In this document: positions 1-8,287 of the stretch, piece after piece
How positions within the stretch are numbered: the stretch's first letter is position 1
Layout of the letters: each line of letters starts with the position of its first letter
Notes under the pieces: model-generated
Told to the model about the DNA's origin: nothing
The model's input: only the letters and a program-made list of their open reading frames with translations
Database searches by the model: none
Position numbers and translations under genes: made by a program
Assembly: GCA_045538555.1 (NCBI GenBank)
Contig: JAZSRP010000016.1
Location: forward strand, 22,782 to 86,781
DNA from: Coliplasma sp045538555
GTDB taxonomy: Bacteria; Bacillota; Clostridia; Oscillospirales; CAG-382
Reading direction: 5' to 3'
DNA: 64,000 bases

Positions 1-122
1 ATAAAAAACTCCGTGTTTCTTTTTAAAAAACAAGACACAAAAACTCAATATATTATATAGCAAACCACCTGATTCGTCAATACAAAAGTGGGTTTTTGGT
101 GATTTTTAACCGCTCTTTCCCA

Positions 123-950
123 TCAATCGTTTTGCGATTTGCTTTTTGCGGAGAGATACAGGTTGACCTCTGCACCAAAAAACATGATATACATACAGAT
201 ATACAGCCAGAGAAGCAAAACGATAATGGCGGTCAGACTTCCGTAAATGTTTGAATAATTGCTGAAATTGTTGATAAAAAATGAAAAAACGATAGAGAAT
301 GACACCCAACCTGCGCTGGAAACGATGGCACCGGGAAATTGATCAAAAAAACGTATCTTTCCGCTGGGGAGAGCTTTGTACACAACCATAAAAAACAGGA
401 CCAGAAACACAAAACCCACAATAAATCTCAATGAAGAGATAACGTATATCAACCCCGATAGGGAGGGAAAGTTTGTGTACAGGAAGTTTGAGATGGTTTT
501 TCCAAAAACCATCAAAAGCAGGACTGCCACCAGAATCATAGTGAAAGCCACGGTGTAAAATACTGCCAAAAAACGGAGGGCAAAATAATTACGTTCTTCC
601 TTGATCTCATATATTGAGTTGAGGCCTCCGATGATGGAAAAAACACCCTTTGATGCAGACCACAAAAGCGTGATTGCGGACACAATAGTGAGCGAGAGCT
701 TGCCGACACTCATTATCTCCTCAAGATAAACGGACAAAAAGTCACTGATGACGTTTGGTGTCATCTCGTTGGCAATGGCGGCAATTTCATCGGGAGAGTC
801 CACCAAAAGCTTGAGAAGCGAGAGGATCAGCATGATAAGCGGCACAAAGGAAAAAAACATAAAAAATGCAGTCTGAGCAGAGTACGCTCCCACCTTGTGT
901 GCGTTGAGCTTGCGTGAAAAGTATTCGATTTTTTTCAAAAAGTCGGACAC
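123..950 (-). CDS. YihY/BrkB family inner membrane protein
   Basis: A 275-residue integral membrane protein with about six hydrophobic helices (roughly residues 28-50, 85-108, 125-150, 170-190, 205-228 and 238-262) and almost no soluble domain. The N-terminal pattern around YSAQTAFFMFFSFVPL and the late segment NIYGSLTAIIVLLLWLY are typical of the YihY/BrkB family (once wrongly called RNase BN). The transport or envelope role of this family is unsettled. Translation starts at GTG with AAGGAGAG about eight bases upstream. It is divergent from the gene at 1098 and looks monocistronic. Family assignment is confident; biological function is not. Confidence 0.9.
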   Translation of the reverse strand: MSDFLKKIEYFSRKLNAHKVGAYSAQTAFFMFFSFVPLIMLILSLLKLLVDSPDEIAAIANEMTPNVISDFLSVYLEEIMSVGKLSLTIVSAITLLWSASKGVFSIIGGLNSIYEIKEERNYFALRFLAVFYTVAFTMILVAVLLLMVFGKTISNFLYTNFPSLSGLIYVISSLRFIVGFVFLVLFFMVVYKALPSGKIRFFDQFPGAIVSSAGWVSFSIVFSFFINNFSNYSNIYGSLTAIIVLLLWLYICMYIMFFGAEVNLYLSAKSKSQND

Positions 951-1016
951 AAAAGCTCTCCTTGATGCAAATGTATTTTCACATTATATTATACCACAAT
1001 ATGTTGGATAATGCAA

Positions 1017-1045
1017 TTGACTTGAAAGATAAAATATATTATAAT
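1017..1045 (+). promoter_or_regulatory. sigma-A promoter for the small membrane protein gene at 1098
   Basis: TTGACT and TATAAT hexamers are separated by exactly 17 bases, with the -10 ending about 50 bases before the start codon. Both hexamers are near consensus, so this is a strong candidate. Confidence 0.7.
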
Positions 1046-1097
1046 GTATTATAAAAAAACAAAGCCAAACAATTTTTGTTTTTCGAGAGGGATTTTT

Positions 1098-1601
1098 ATG
1101 ACAAGACTTCCCAGTGATTTTTCACTGCCGCAGCTCAGAGAGAGCTGGGACAGAGAGACGGCAGAGGCGCGTTTTGCCGGTGCCGATGACACCATGGACT
1201 TGATTTTTGTAGCAAAAAGAAAAGGAGACAGGGTGCGCCTTGTCCGCAAGGCACGTGCGATGAATGACCCTTTTTCTGCGGTTTTTCGCGGCCGGCTCAA
1301 GGAGACTGAGAAGGGCAGTGAGATTGTGGGCTTTTTTACAAAAAGAGTGGTGGATTATCTCTTTTGTATACTGCTTGTTGCAGGGCTTCTTTTTGTACAG
1401 ACAACGGTGATCAACAGGGGAGAGAACCCCTACACTATCAACGTTTTGCTTGTTTCATCAATTGTTTTTTCGCTTATTGCGTTGTATTGCTTCCGACCTA
1501 CAAAACGCAGATATACGGATTTTTTGTGCAGTATAACAAAAAAAGAAGCCAAGCTTTTCCTTTCTCGAAAAGAGAAAAAAGAGCTTGACTCCGATGATTA
1601 A
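1098..1601 (+). CDS. hypothetical protein with two membrane helices
   Basis: A 167-residue protein that I do not recognise. The first about 85 residues are soluble and charged (LPSDFSLPQLRESWDRE and a basic KRKGDRVRLVRKAR stretch). Two hydrophobic helices follow at about 93-114 and 121-142, then a short basic tail, so both ends probably lie in the cytoplasm. The ATG at 1098 is preferred over the in-frame ATG at 1044 because GAGAGGG lies just upstream of it and 1044 overlaps the -10 box. Its TAA stop sits in the palindrome TTAA, which also provides the stop of the convergent HAD gene. Confidence 0.75.
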   Translation: MTRLPSDFSLPQLRESWDRETAEARFAGADDTMDLIFVAKRKGDRVRLVRKARAMNDPFSAVFRGRLKETEKGSEIVGFFTKRVVDYLFCILLVAGLLFVQTTVINRGENPYTINVLLVSSIVFSLIALYCFRPTKRRYTDFLCSITKKEAKLFLSRKEKKELDSDD

Positions 1602-2251
1602 AGATTCAAAAGGAAATCGGTCATTTCTTTGATATCCTGTGCAATGTAGGTGGCGCCGGCTTCTTCGTGCTCTCCTGCTTTTGCTGTGCCTGTATATACT
1701 CCCAGAGAGTCAATGCCCGCATTGCTTGCGCCGATATCATCGTATTTCATGTCACCGATCATCAACACCTTTTTTCGGCTGTTCTTCATATCAAAACGCC
1801 TCAGGGCTTCTTCAATGACCTGCTCCTTTGAGCTGATGGTCTCACTTTTGTTTGAACCGGTTATATATTCAAAATATTTGTCCAACCCAAAAGCGCAAAG
1901 CATCTGTTTTGCGCTTTCTTCGTATTTTGAAGTGGCAACTCCCAAACGGAACCCCTTTTTCAACAGTGCGGGGAGCGCTTCGGGAATCCCCCTGTTGGGA
2001 CGGGAATGAGTGATAAAAACCTCTTTGTATCTCTCGCGGTATTTTGCAATTGCCTCCGTTGCCTTTTTGTCATCAAAGCCAAACATGGTCTGATATGAAT
2101 GCCTGAGAGGCGGCCCCAAAAAGGGCTTCAGCTCTTCATGGGTTTTTGTTATGCCAAAAAACTCCAAGGAATACCTTGCGGATTCGAGCACTCCGTCAAT
2201 TGTATCAACCAGCATTCCGTCAAGGTCAAAAAGCAACAAAGCGTATTTCAT
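1598..2251 (-). CDS. HAD-superfamily phosphatase, phosphoglycolate phosphatase-like
   Basis: A 217-residue HAD hydrolase. Motif I is at residues 9-16 (DLDGMLVD, with nucleophile and acid/base aspartates), followed by an alpha-helical cap of the Pgp/PpaX type. Motif II is near LGVATSK, and motif III/IV is near MIGDMKYDDIGASNAG with acidic residues for Mg2+. Length and cap placement match phosphoglycolate phosphatase or pyrophosphatase PpaX, but the substrate cannot be fixed from sequence. The gene converges on the small membrane protein gene and shares a four-base TTAA with its stop. Confidence 0.88.
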   Translation of the reverse strand: MKYALLLFDLDGMLVDTIDGVLESARYSLEFFGITKTHEELKPFLGPPLRHSYQTMFGFDDKKATEAIAKYRERYKEVFITHSRPNRGIPEALPALLKKGFRLGVATSKYEESAKQMLCAFGLDKYFEYITGSNKSETISSKEQVIEEALRRFDMKNSRKKVLMIGDMKYDDIGASNAGIDSLGVYTGTAKAGEHEEAGATYIAQDIKEMTDFLLNL

Positions 2252-2338
2252 TACAAGGCCTCCATTTCAAAATACAAGGGATTATATCACGTTTTTTTAT
2301 TTTTTTCAACCCAATGAATACAAAATAAAAAAGTGCGG

Positions 2339-2367
2339 TTGAAAAATACTGAAAGCTGTGGTATAAT
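2339..2367 (+). promoter_or_regulatory. sigma-A promoter for the cytidylate-kinase-like gene
   Basis: TTGAAA (2339-2344) and a perfect TATAAT (2362-2367) with 17-base spacing, about 55 bases before the ATG at 2421. Confidence 0.7.
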
Positions 2368-2420
2368 CAGCTGAACAAACGTGTTTATGTGCTTTCAATT
2401 TTGTTTTTGGAGTAAAAAAT

Positions 2421-3035
2421 ATGAAAAAAATAATTACTATCGGCAGACAGTTTGATTCTCTCGGCGGCGCGGTTGCAGAAAATCTTTCCCGCCTGTCGGG
2501 GATATCGTATTTTGACAAAGAAGCGTTGATCGGCCGTGCAGAGGAGCATGGGATATCCCGTGACACCTTTGAAAAGGCGGATGAGCAGGCGACGGGCAGC
2601 TTTTTGTATTCGCTTGCAATGTCAAGCTACAGCGGGACCGGTGTCCATTTCGGATCGGGTGAGATGCTTATTACCGACCGTGTTTTTGCTATCCAGACAC
2701 AAGAGATCAAAAAGATCGCCTCTGATGGAAGCTGCATTCTTCTCGGTCGATGTGCCGATCATATTTTGTCGGAATGCGACGGACTCCTCAAAGTTTTTAT
2801 TCATGCGCCGCTTGAGCAACGTATCAGCAATTATATGGCGCGCACAGGGGAGACAAATGTGCAGATTGCCCGAAAGGTGATACAAAAGGCGGATAAAAAG
2901 CGTGCGTCTTATTACAGCTTTTATACAGGGAAAAATTGGGGTGACCCAAAAAACTATCACCTTTGTATTGACTCGTCTCTGTTGGGCGCCAAGGGAACAG
3001 CAGAGCTTATCAACGACCTGATAAGCAAAATGTAA
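2421..3035 (+). CDS. cytidylate kinase-like family protein
   Basis: A 204-residue P-loop protein of the cytidylate-kinase-like family that is common in Clostridia. The N-terminus is ITIGRQFDSLGGAVAENLS, where the usual GxxxxGK loop is replaced by a GRxFxSxG pattern, as in that family. The middle has the typical DRVFAIQTQEIKKIA and SCILLGRCADHIL segments, and the C-terminus has YYSFYTGKNWGDPKNYHLCIDSS. Its nucleotide substrate is unknown; the family is distinct from essential Cmk. ATG with GGAG nine bases upstream. It ends just before structured element A. Confidence 0.88.
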   Translation: MKKIITIGRQFDSLGGAVAENLSRLSGISYFDKEALIGRAEEHGISRDTFEKADEQATGSFLYSLAMSSYSGTGVHFGSGEMLITDRVFAIQTQEIKKIASDGSCILLGRCADHILSECDGLLKVFIHAPLEQRISNYMARTGETNVQIARKVIQKADKKRASYYSFYTGKNWGDPKNYHLCIDSSLLGAKGTAELINDLISKM

Positions 3036-3043
3036 AAAACAAC

Positions 3044-3443
3044 AAAAAAGAACCGTTGGTGGGAGACACTTCGTAAGGAAGTTGTCTCCCACGGCTTTTT
3101 TGTTTACAAAAGAAATGACACTTTGCACAAAGATTGTGAAAGTGTCATAGTGGGTTACATACTTTGAAAAAATATGACTTGCCGAAAAACAAAAGGTGTT
3201 ATTCTCGGCAGGTAAAGTTATATTGCAAACTACCGTTTGCAGTGATATTTTTGCCTAAAGGCAAAAGTGATATTGAAACCTTACGGTTTCAGTGGTATTA
3301 TATTCGCCCGTAAAACTGCCCGAAGGGCAATATAACTATGCGAAGCATAATATCACTGCGAAGCAATATCACTCGCCGCCAGGCGAATATAACTGAGGCT
3401 CACTTCCTTACGGAGTGTGCCTCGTGATACGGTTCTTTTTTTT
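3044..3443. repeat. structured hairpin-array element A (about 400 bp)
   Basis: Non-coding element between the converging genes at 2421 and 3488. It opens with AAAAAAGAACCGT and closes with ACGGTTCTTTTTTTT, so the ends pair. Inside come a GGGAGAC/GTCTCCC hairpin (3061-3090), a GACACTTT/AAAGTGTC hairpin (about 3117-3147), then at least seven short hairpins (for example GAAACC-ttac-GGTTTC). These are joined in the left half by AGTTATATT or AGTGATATT and in the right half by their reverse complements AATATCACT or AATATAACT, followed by a GAGGC/GCCTC hairpin. No ORF of note. A second copy in the opposite orientation lies at 20549-20945. I know no named RNA or MITE that it matches. Confidence 0.85.
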
Positions 3444-3452
3444 GCGGAAAAG

Positions 3453-3482
3453 AAAAGGAGCCGAAAAACGACTCCTTTTTTG
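3453..3482 (-). terminator. intrinsic terminator of the msmX-like gene
   Basis: On the minus strand the hairpin arms AAAGGAG and CTCCTTT enclose a T-rich loop and are followed by a T-rich stretch, directly after the stop at 3488. Confidence 0.65.
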
Positions 3483-3487
3483 CAATA

Positions 3488-4609
3488 TTAGTGAACGATG
3501 ATCTTCTCGGTCTCTTTGTCAAAGATGTGGATGTGTGAAACATCGACTGCAATCTTGATCTTCTCGCCGGCTTTTGCGGTGGAGTGAGAAGAAACTCTGG
3601 AGGTAAGGTTTGCCTCTCCGTTGATAGTGAGGTAGAGGTTGATCTCAGCGCCCATGAGCTCGGTGAACTCAACGTCTGCATCAATGATGGTGTCCTTGAA
3701 TTTCTCCATATATACGGGCTCGTCGTGGAGAAGCTCGGGACGGAGACCGGCAATGACTTCCTTGCCGATGTAGTCAGCCAGATTGCTGTCCTCAAATTTC
3801 TCCTTGGGAACCTTGAAGCTGACACCTGCAAACTCAAGATAAACGTCATCCTGTCCCTTGGGTTTGGTGAGCTTGCAATCAACAAAGTTCATCTGAGGAG
3901 TGCCGATAAATCCGGCAACAAACATGTTGCAGGGGAGATCGTACAGATTTTGAGGAGTGTCAACCTGCTGAATGAGACCATCCTTCATAACAACGATACG
4001 GGTAGCCATGGTCATTGCCTCAACCTGGTCGTGGGTAACGTAGATAAAGGTTGTCTGGAGCTTCTGGTGAAGCTTGGTAAGCTCTGTTCTCATGGTAGCA
4101 CGGAGCTTTGCGTCCAGGTTGGACAAGGGCTCGTCAAGAAGGAATACCTTGGGCTCACGAACGATAGCACGACCGAGAGCAACACGCTGCTTCTGACCGC
4201 CGGACAGCGCCTTGGGCTTTCTGTCAAGAAGGTGTGTGATGTCAAGTATTCTGGCGGCCTCTTCAACGCGGCGCTTGATCTCTTCTTTTCTGACCTTGCG
4301 GAGCTTGAGACCAAATGCCATGTTGTCAAAAACAGACATGTGGGGATACAGAGCGTAGTTCTGGAACACCATCGCGATGTCTCTGTCCTTGGGAGCAACG
4401 TCGTTGACGCGCTTGTTCTCGATGAACAGCTCGCCCTCGGTGATCTCCTCAAGACCTGCGATCATACGGAGAGTGGTGGTCTTGCCGCATCCGGAAGGAC
4501 CGACCAGGATGATAAACTCCTTGTCCTTGATCTCAAGAGTGAAATCCGAAACAGCGGTTACGCCGCCGGGATATCTTTTGTAAATGTGCTTAAACAGTAC
4601 ACTTGCCAT
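3488..4609 (-). CDS. MsmX/UgpC-type sugar ABC transporter ATP-binding protein
   Basis: A 373-residue ATPase of the MalK/UgpC/MsmX family. It has Walker A GPSGCGKTT (about 37-45), ABC signature LSGGQKQRVALGRAI, Walker B VFLLDEPLSNLDAK, an H-loop in IYVTHDQ, and a C-terminal TOBE-like regulatory region (about 240-373). The start at 4609 has GGAGGT upstream; the longer reading frame begins in the leader. No permease or binding protein is adjacent. In Firmicutes such lone ATPases (MsmX) energise several sugar importers, so a shared multitask role is inferred, perhaps for the orphan binding proteins at 13231 and 47910. Confidence 0.93.
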   Translation of the reverse strand: MASVLFKHIYKRYPGGVTAVSDFTLEIKDKEFIILVGPSGCGKTTTLRMIAGLEEITEGELFIENKRVNDVAPKDRDIAMVFQNYALYPHMSVFDNMAFGLKLRKVRKEEIKRRVEEAARILDITHLLDRKPKALSGGQKQRVALGRAIVREPKVFLLDEPLSNLDAKLRATMRTELTKLHQKLQTTFIYVTHDQVEAMTMATRIVVMKDGLIQQVDTPQNLYDLPCNMFVAGFIGTPQMNFVDCKLTKPKGQDDVYLEFAGVSFKVPKEKFEDSNLADYIGKEVIAGLRPELLHDEPVYMEKFKDTIIDADVEFTELMGAEINLYLTINGEANLTSRVSSHSTAKAGEKIKIAVDVSHIHIFDKETEKIIVH

Positions 4610-4622
4610 TTGTAACCTCCAT

Positions 4623-4682
4623 ATGAGGGAAAACCTCATTTTCTTTCTAACATATGATACCAAAAAAATTGCTCTAATGTAA
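4623..4682 (-). promoter_or_regulatory. putative promoter and leader hairpin of the msmX-like gene
   Basis: Minus-strand TTACAT (4682-4677) and TATCAT (4659-4654) with 17-base spacing, followed by an ATGAGG/CCTCAT inverted repeat (4623-4639) just upstream of the ribosome binding site. The hairpin could be an operator or a leader structure; neither is proven. Confidence 0.45.
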
Positions 4683-4734
4683 GTGCCTTATTGTCCAAAA
4701 ATTCACTGGGTCGTTTATATATTTTGCATAATAT

Positions 4735-5205
4735 TCACGGCTTTTTGAACCCGTGGACAAATCCCTGCCCGTCGGCAGAGCATATGTCCCCTCCGATTAT
4801 TCTTCCGTTTCTCACAAAAACGGTTGCAAATACTTGCCCTTCGTATTCATAATTGTTCACGGAAAAGACATAAACATCTGCGGTTTTTCCTCTGTATCTT
4901 TTCAGATTTAGTCCCTGCGCCCGCTGAATATCATTGTACTGCTCGTACACACTGTTGAATTCCTCGGGAATGGTAATCTGCATTTTTTTTGCGGGGAAAT
5001 CGTCAAGCTGGTGGCCAAACTCTGTCAAAAGTGCTCTGATCTCCTCCTCGGAACCGCCGTTTCCGTAGTTGACCGCAACCTCGGCGGCGTCAGCGGAAAT
5101 TGCCGCATCCGGCAGAAATGAGACGATAGAAACAAGCACTGCAACAGACAGGGCAACCACAACAAAAAACTTGATCCCCGATGCCTTCAGGGTGTACACA
5201 AACAT
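4735..5205 (-). CDS. DUF4830 domain-containing membrane-anchored protein
   Basis: A 156-residue protein with one N-terminal hydrophobic helix (about 11-32), so either a signal anchor or a signal peptide, and an extracytoplasmic domain. The segment KKMQITIPEEFNSVYEQYND followed by IQRAQGLNLKRYRGK and NYEYEGQVFATVFVRNGRIIGGDI matches the DUF4830 family of Clostridia. The function of that family is unknown. It lies 56 bases downstream of the ABC-F gene in the same direction and could be cotranscribed with it. Confidence 0.82.
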   Translation of the reverse strand: MFVYTLKASGIKFFVVVALSVAVLVSIVSFLPDAAISADAAEVAVNYGNGGSEEEIRALLTEFGHQLDDFPAKKMQITIPEEFNSVYEQYNDIQRAQGLNLKRYRGKTADVYVFSVNNYEYEGQVFATVFVRNGRIIGGDICSADGQGFVHGFKKP

Positions 5206-5261
5206 AACTCATCGATCCTTTCGGTTTTTCTCAATGCAATTATATTTGTAAAAAAGAAACT

Positions 5262-7178
5262 TTATTCCGTGAGAGCGGAAATTTCGGCACTGAGAGTCTC
5301 CATTTCCTCGTAGATCTGAAGCAGTCTGTCTTCTGTGTCGCTCTTTTGTGAAAAAAGTTCTGCCAGCAGCAGGTAGTCGGACGCGTTGCATTGGTCGTCA
5401 AGCTGTTCCTGGATCGATTGGTATTCCGCCTCCAGTAGCTCTGATTCCTTCTCCAATGCAGATAGGCGGTTTTTTGCGGAGCGTAGACGGTTTTTCTTTG
5501 CTTTTGCTTCTTCAAAAGTATTTTTTCCGCTATCCTGCCTCTCAACCGGCTTTTCGGTGTCAGAGGGCGTGGTGCGACGTGCCAAAAAATCAGCGTATCC
5601 GCATTCAAACAGCTTTGAACCGCAGGGATATGACTGGCGGTTTATTTCCAGAATTTTTGTGGCAAGCGTTTGCACAAAATATCTGTCGTGTGATACGGCA
5701 ATAACCGTGCCGTCATATTCCTTGAGCGCCTGCTCCAGCATCTCACGTGAGTCGATGTCAAGATGGTTTGTGGGTTCGTCAAGAATCAAAAGACTTACTC
5801 CGCACGACACCATTTTTGCAATAGAAAGCCGCGCTCGTTCACCTCCGCTGAGGACCGAAACGAGCTTGAACACGTCCTCGCCACAAAAACCAAACCGTGC
5901 AAGCATTGAACGGATCTCGGTGTTTGTTTTGTCGGCATATACGCTCCAGAGCTCGTCGATCACTGTGTTTGTCTGAGTCAGCAGATGCTGCTCCTGATCG
6001 TAGTATCCCACCGTCTGATTGTAGCCCGTCTCAAAGATCCCGCAGTCCTGAGTCTCACGTCCTGTGAGAATCTTGAGAAAGGTTGATTTTCCACATCCGT
6101 TGGCGCCCGTGACAAAAAGACGGTCGCCTTTGAAAAGGTTGAAGGAGATATCGTCGAAAAGAGGAGTGCCCGGATATTTCTTTCCGATGCCCCGTACGGA
6201 CAAAACATCTTTTCCGGCTGCGCCTGAATGGGTGACGGAAAACGTGATGCCTTTTTTTTGCTCCTTTGGCTTTGCAAGCTTTACCATTTTGTCAAGTTGC
6301 TTTTGCCTGCTCTCTGCGGCAATAATATTTTTTTCACGGTTCCATTTGCGCTGGTTTTCAATAAAAGCTTCGATTCTTTTGATTTCTTTTTGCTGGAGAT
6401 TGTAGTGCTTGAGCTTGGTGGCGTCAAGAGCTTTCTTTTTTTCTTTAAAAACGGTGTAGGAACCGCTGTACATCTCACTCTCTCCGCTCAGTATCTCCAA
6501 CGTGTGATCGGTGACCTTGTCAAGAAAAAATCTGTCGTGAGAGATGATCAAAAAAGTCTTTTTTGAGCCGGCCACAAATCCCTCAAGCCACGCACACGCC
6601 TCTGAATCGAGATGGTTTGTGGGCTCATCAAGCATCAGAATATCCGGTTCCTCAAGCAGCAGTTTGACCAGCAGCAGCTTGGTTTTTTGACCGCCGCTGA
6701 GTGAGTCTGCAGAACGGTCAAAGTCCTTTTCGGAAAACCCAAATTTTTCGAGCAATGCACGGGTTTTTCCTCGAAACTCATTGCCGCCCTTCAGCACAAA
6801 ATTTTCGCTTTCAGTCACAAAAGCGTTGATGACGCTTCTGTCGCCGGATTCCATGCGGATACGGAGAGATTCGATGTTGTTTTCGGCATCCAAAAGCGGT
6901 TGAAAAGCGGACAGCGCCGCCTCGTATACGGAGCATCCGAATCTGTGGGCATCATTTATCTGCTCAAGACATCCGATGCGTGCGCCGGATTTCAAAAAAA
7001 CGTTTCCCTCAGTGGGATTGAGAGCACCTCGTATAACCGAAAAAAGGGTGGATTTTCCGGCACCGTTTACGCCGATCACTCCCACCTTGTCCCCCGGATT
7101 TACCGAAAAAGATATTTTTTTCAAAACGTTGACGTCGCCGTATGAAACAGCCACGCCGTCACAAACAATAATACTCAT
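5262..7178 (-). CDS. ABC-F family ATPase (ribosome-associated translation factor type)
   Basis: A 638-residue protein with two ABC ATPase domains and no membrane segment. Domain 1 has GVNGAGKST (about 37-45), signature LSGGQKTKLLL and DEPTNHLD. Domain 2 has GANGCGKST, LSGGERARLSIA and LILDEPTNHLDIDS. A charged interdomain linker (about 235-300) matches the ABC-F P-site tRNA interaction motif region, and the C-terminus (about 560-638) is predicted coiled coil. ABC-F proteins act on the ribosome, either as translation factors or in antibiotic target protection; which applies here cannot be told. It resembles the Uup/YdiF/YfmR group in length. Confidence 0.93.
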   Translation of the reverse strand: MSIIVCDGVAVSYGDVNVLKKISFSVNPGDKVGVIGVNGAGKSTLFSVIRGALNPTEGNVFLKSGARIGCLEQINDAHRFGCSVYEAALSAFQPLLDAENNIESLRIRMESGDRSVINAFVTESENFVLKGGNEFRGKTRALLEKFGFSEKDFDRSADSLSGGQKTKLLLVKLLLEEPDILMLDEPTNHLDSEACAWLEGFVAGSKKTFLIISHDRFFLDKVTDHTLEILSGESEMYSGSYTVFKEKKKALDATKLKHYNLQQKEIKRIEAFIENQRKWNREKNIIAAESRQKQLDKMVKLAKPKEQKKGITFSVTHSGAAGKDVLSVRGIGKKYPGTPLFDDISFNLFKGDRLFVTGANGCGKSTFLKILTGRETQDCGIFETGYNQTVGYYDQEQHLLTQTNTVIDELWSVYADKTNTEIRSMLARFGFCGEDVFKLVSVLSGGERARLSIAKMVSCGVSLLILDEPTNHLDIDSREMLEQALKEYDGTVIAVSHDRYFVQTLATKILEINRQSYPCGSKLFECGYADFLARRTTPSDTEKPVERQDSGKNTFEEAKAKKNRLRSAKNRLSALEKESELLEAEYQSIQEQLDDQCNASDYLLLAELFSQKSDTEDRLLQIYEEMETLSAEISALTE

Positions 7179-7239
7179 GAGGATATGATACCATAATCAA
7201 AAATAAGTGTCAATACAAGCGTCAAATGAATCGAATAAT

Positions 7240-7270
7240 AACAAAAAAGGCGGAGCGTAATTGCTCCGCC
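7240..7270 (-). terminator. intrinsic terminator of the DUF378 gene
   Basis: GGCGGAGC (7249-7256) pairs perfectly with GCTCCGCC (7263-7270), and on the minus strand it is followed by TTTTTTGTTATT. It lies 20 bases after the stop at 7290. Confidence 0.85.
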
Positions 7271-7289
7271 GTGGCTGTATTTTGGGAGG

Positions 7290-7514
7290 TTATCTTGCGG
7301 CAAGTGCGGGCTCGTTCTCTCTGTTTCGGAAAAACAGACTGATGAGCCAGAGACCGCAGATGGCAACAAGGGTGTATACTATTCTGCTGATCATTGCCGC
7401 CTGACCGCCAAACAGCCAAGCGACGATATCAAACTCAAACAGACCGATAGAACCCCAGTTGATTGCGCCGACAATTACCAAAAACAGCGCGATTCTGTCA
7501 AAAATCATAAACAT
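7290..7514 (-). CDS. DUF378 (YuzA-like) small membrane protein
   Basis: A 74-residue protein with two transmembrane helices. It begins with MFMIFDRIALFLVIVGAINW, continues GSIGLFEFDIVAWLFGG, and matches the small DUF378/YuzA family of Firmicutes in length and sequence. Function unknown. The start at 7514 has GGGGAGGA directly upstream; the longer reading frame would run into the divergent promoter of trmB. It is a monocistronic gene with its own terminator. Confidence 0.88.
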   Translation of the reverse strand: MFMIFDRIALFLVIVGAINWGSIGLFEFDIVAWLFGGQAAMISRIVYTLVAICGLWLISLFFRNRENEPALAAR

Positions 7515-7560
7515 TTTCCTCCCCGATGAGTATTTTGTCCCGCAAAACAAAAAATATTCG

Positions 7561-7589
7561 TTGACAAAAAAACAATTATTTTGTATCAT
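7561..7589 (+). promoter_or_regulatory. sigma-A promoter for trmB
   Basis: A perfect TTGACA (7561-7566) and TATCAT (7584-7589) with 17-base spacing, 46 bases before the trmB ATG. Confidence 0.75.
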
Positions 7590-7635
7590 ACCAAAAAAAC
7601 AGACAGCAAAAACACCGCATTTTGGAGGCGATACC

Positions 7636-8283
7636 ATGAGAATGAGACCAAAAAAGAACAGGGACGCACGTATGGAAAAGGTTTCTCATCTTCTTGCCGT
7701 CACAGACGGAGAGGGGATGGTTGACCTTGCAGCTACATTTGGTAGTACGGATGGTATTCTCCTTGAGATCGGATGCGGAAAAGGTTCTTTTGCAGTAGGA
7801 CTTGCCGAGCGTGAAATTGGCTCAAATATTCTTGCGGTGGAGCTTGTGCCCGATGTGCTGATGATGGCAATGGAAAAAGCGCAAAGAGAAGGAAAATCGA
7901 CTCTGCGCTTTCTCAATGCGGATGCAAACAACATTGATCTTATTATTCCCAAAAACAGCGTGAAAAAGATGTTTCTCAACTTTTCCGATCCCTGGCCCAA
8001 GAAACGCAACGCAAAAAGGCGTCTCACCAGCCCTTCTTTTCTTGAAAAATACAAAAAAATACTTGCCTCTGACGGCAAGATATTTTTCAAGACGGACAAC
8101 AAGCCCTTGTTTGATTATTCGCTGGAGACCTTTGTTTCCTGCGGGTACGTTTTGGACAATGTTTGCTTTGACCTTCATTCGGATCCCGAGATGTCAAAGA
8201 CAAACATTGTCACAGAGTATGAGACAAACTTTTCACAAAAAGGTTTTCTCATCAATTATCTTGAGGCAAGCGTGAGGGATTGA
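7636..8283 (+). CDS. trmB: tRNA (guanine-N7-)-methyltransferase TrmB
   Basis: A 215-residue Rossmann-fold methyltransferase that makes m7G46 in tRNA using SAM. The SAM-binding motif EIGCGKGSFAVGLAE lies near residues 51-65, and the family fingerprint FSDPWPKKRN is near 115-124. The start MRMRPKKNRD fits family N-termini and has GGAGG upstream; the longer frame starts upstream of the promoter and is excluded. It converges on murE with only four bases between stops. Confidence 0.95.
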   Translation: MRMRPKKNRDARMEKVSHLLAVTDGEGMVDLAATFGSTDGILLEIGCGKGSFAVGLAEREIGSNILAVELVPDVLMMAMEKAQREGKSTLRFLNADANNIDLIIPKNSVKKMFLNFSDPWPKKRNAKRRLTSPSFLEKYKKILASDGKIFFKTDNKPLFDYSLETFVSCGYVLDNVCFDLHSDPEMSKTNIVTEYETNFSQKGFLINYLEASVRD

Positions 8284-8287
8284 CGGA

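Noticed and set aside
3061..3443. CRISPR-like repeat array in elements A and B
   Set aside because: The repeated units are short inverted repeats with different stems and 9-base spacers, not identical direct repeats with unique spacers of constant length. No cas gene is nearby.
3584..4615. Long reading frame opposite the msmX-like gene
   Set aside because: It mirrors the real ATPase gene on the other strand, has no ribosome binding site, and shows no protein family features.
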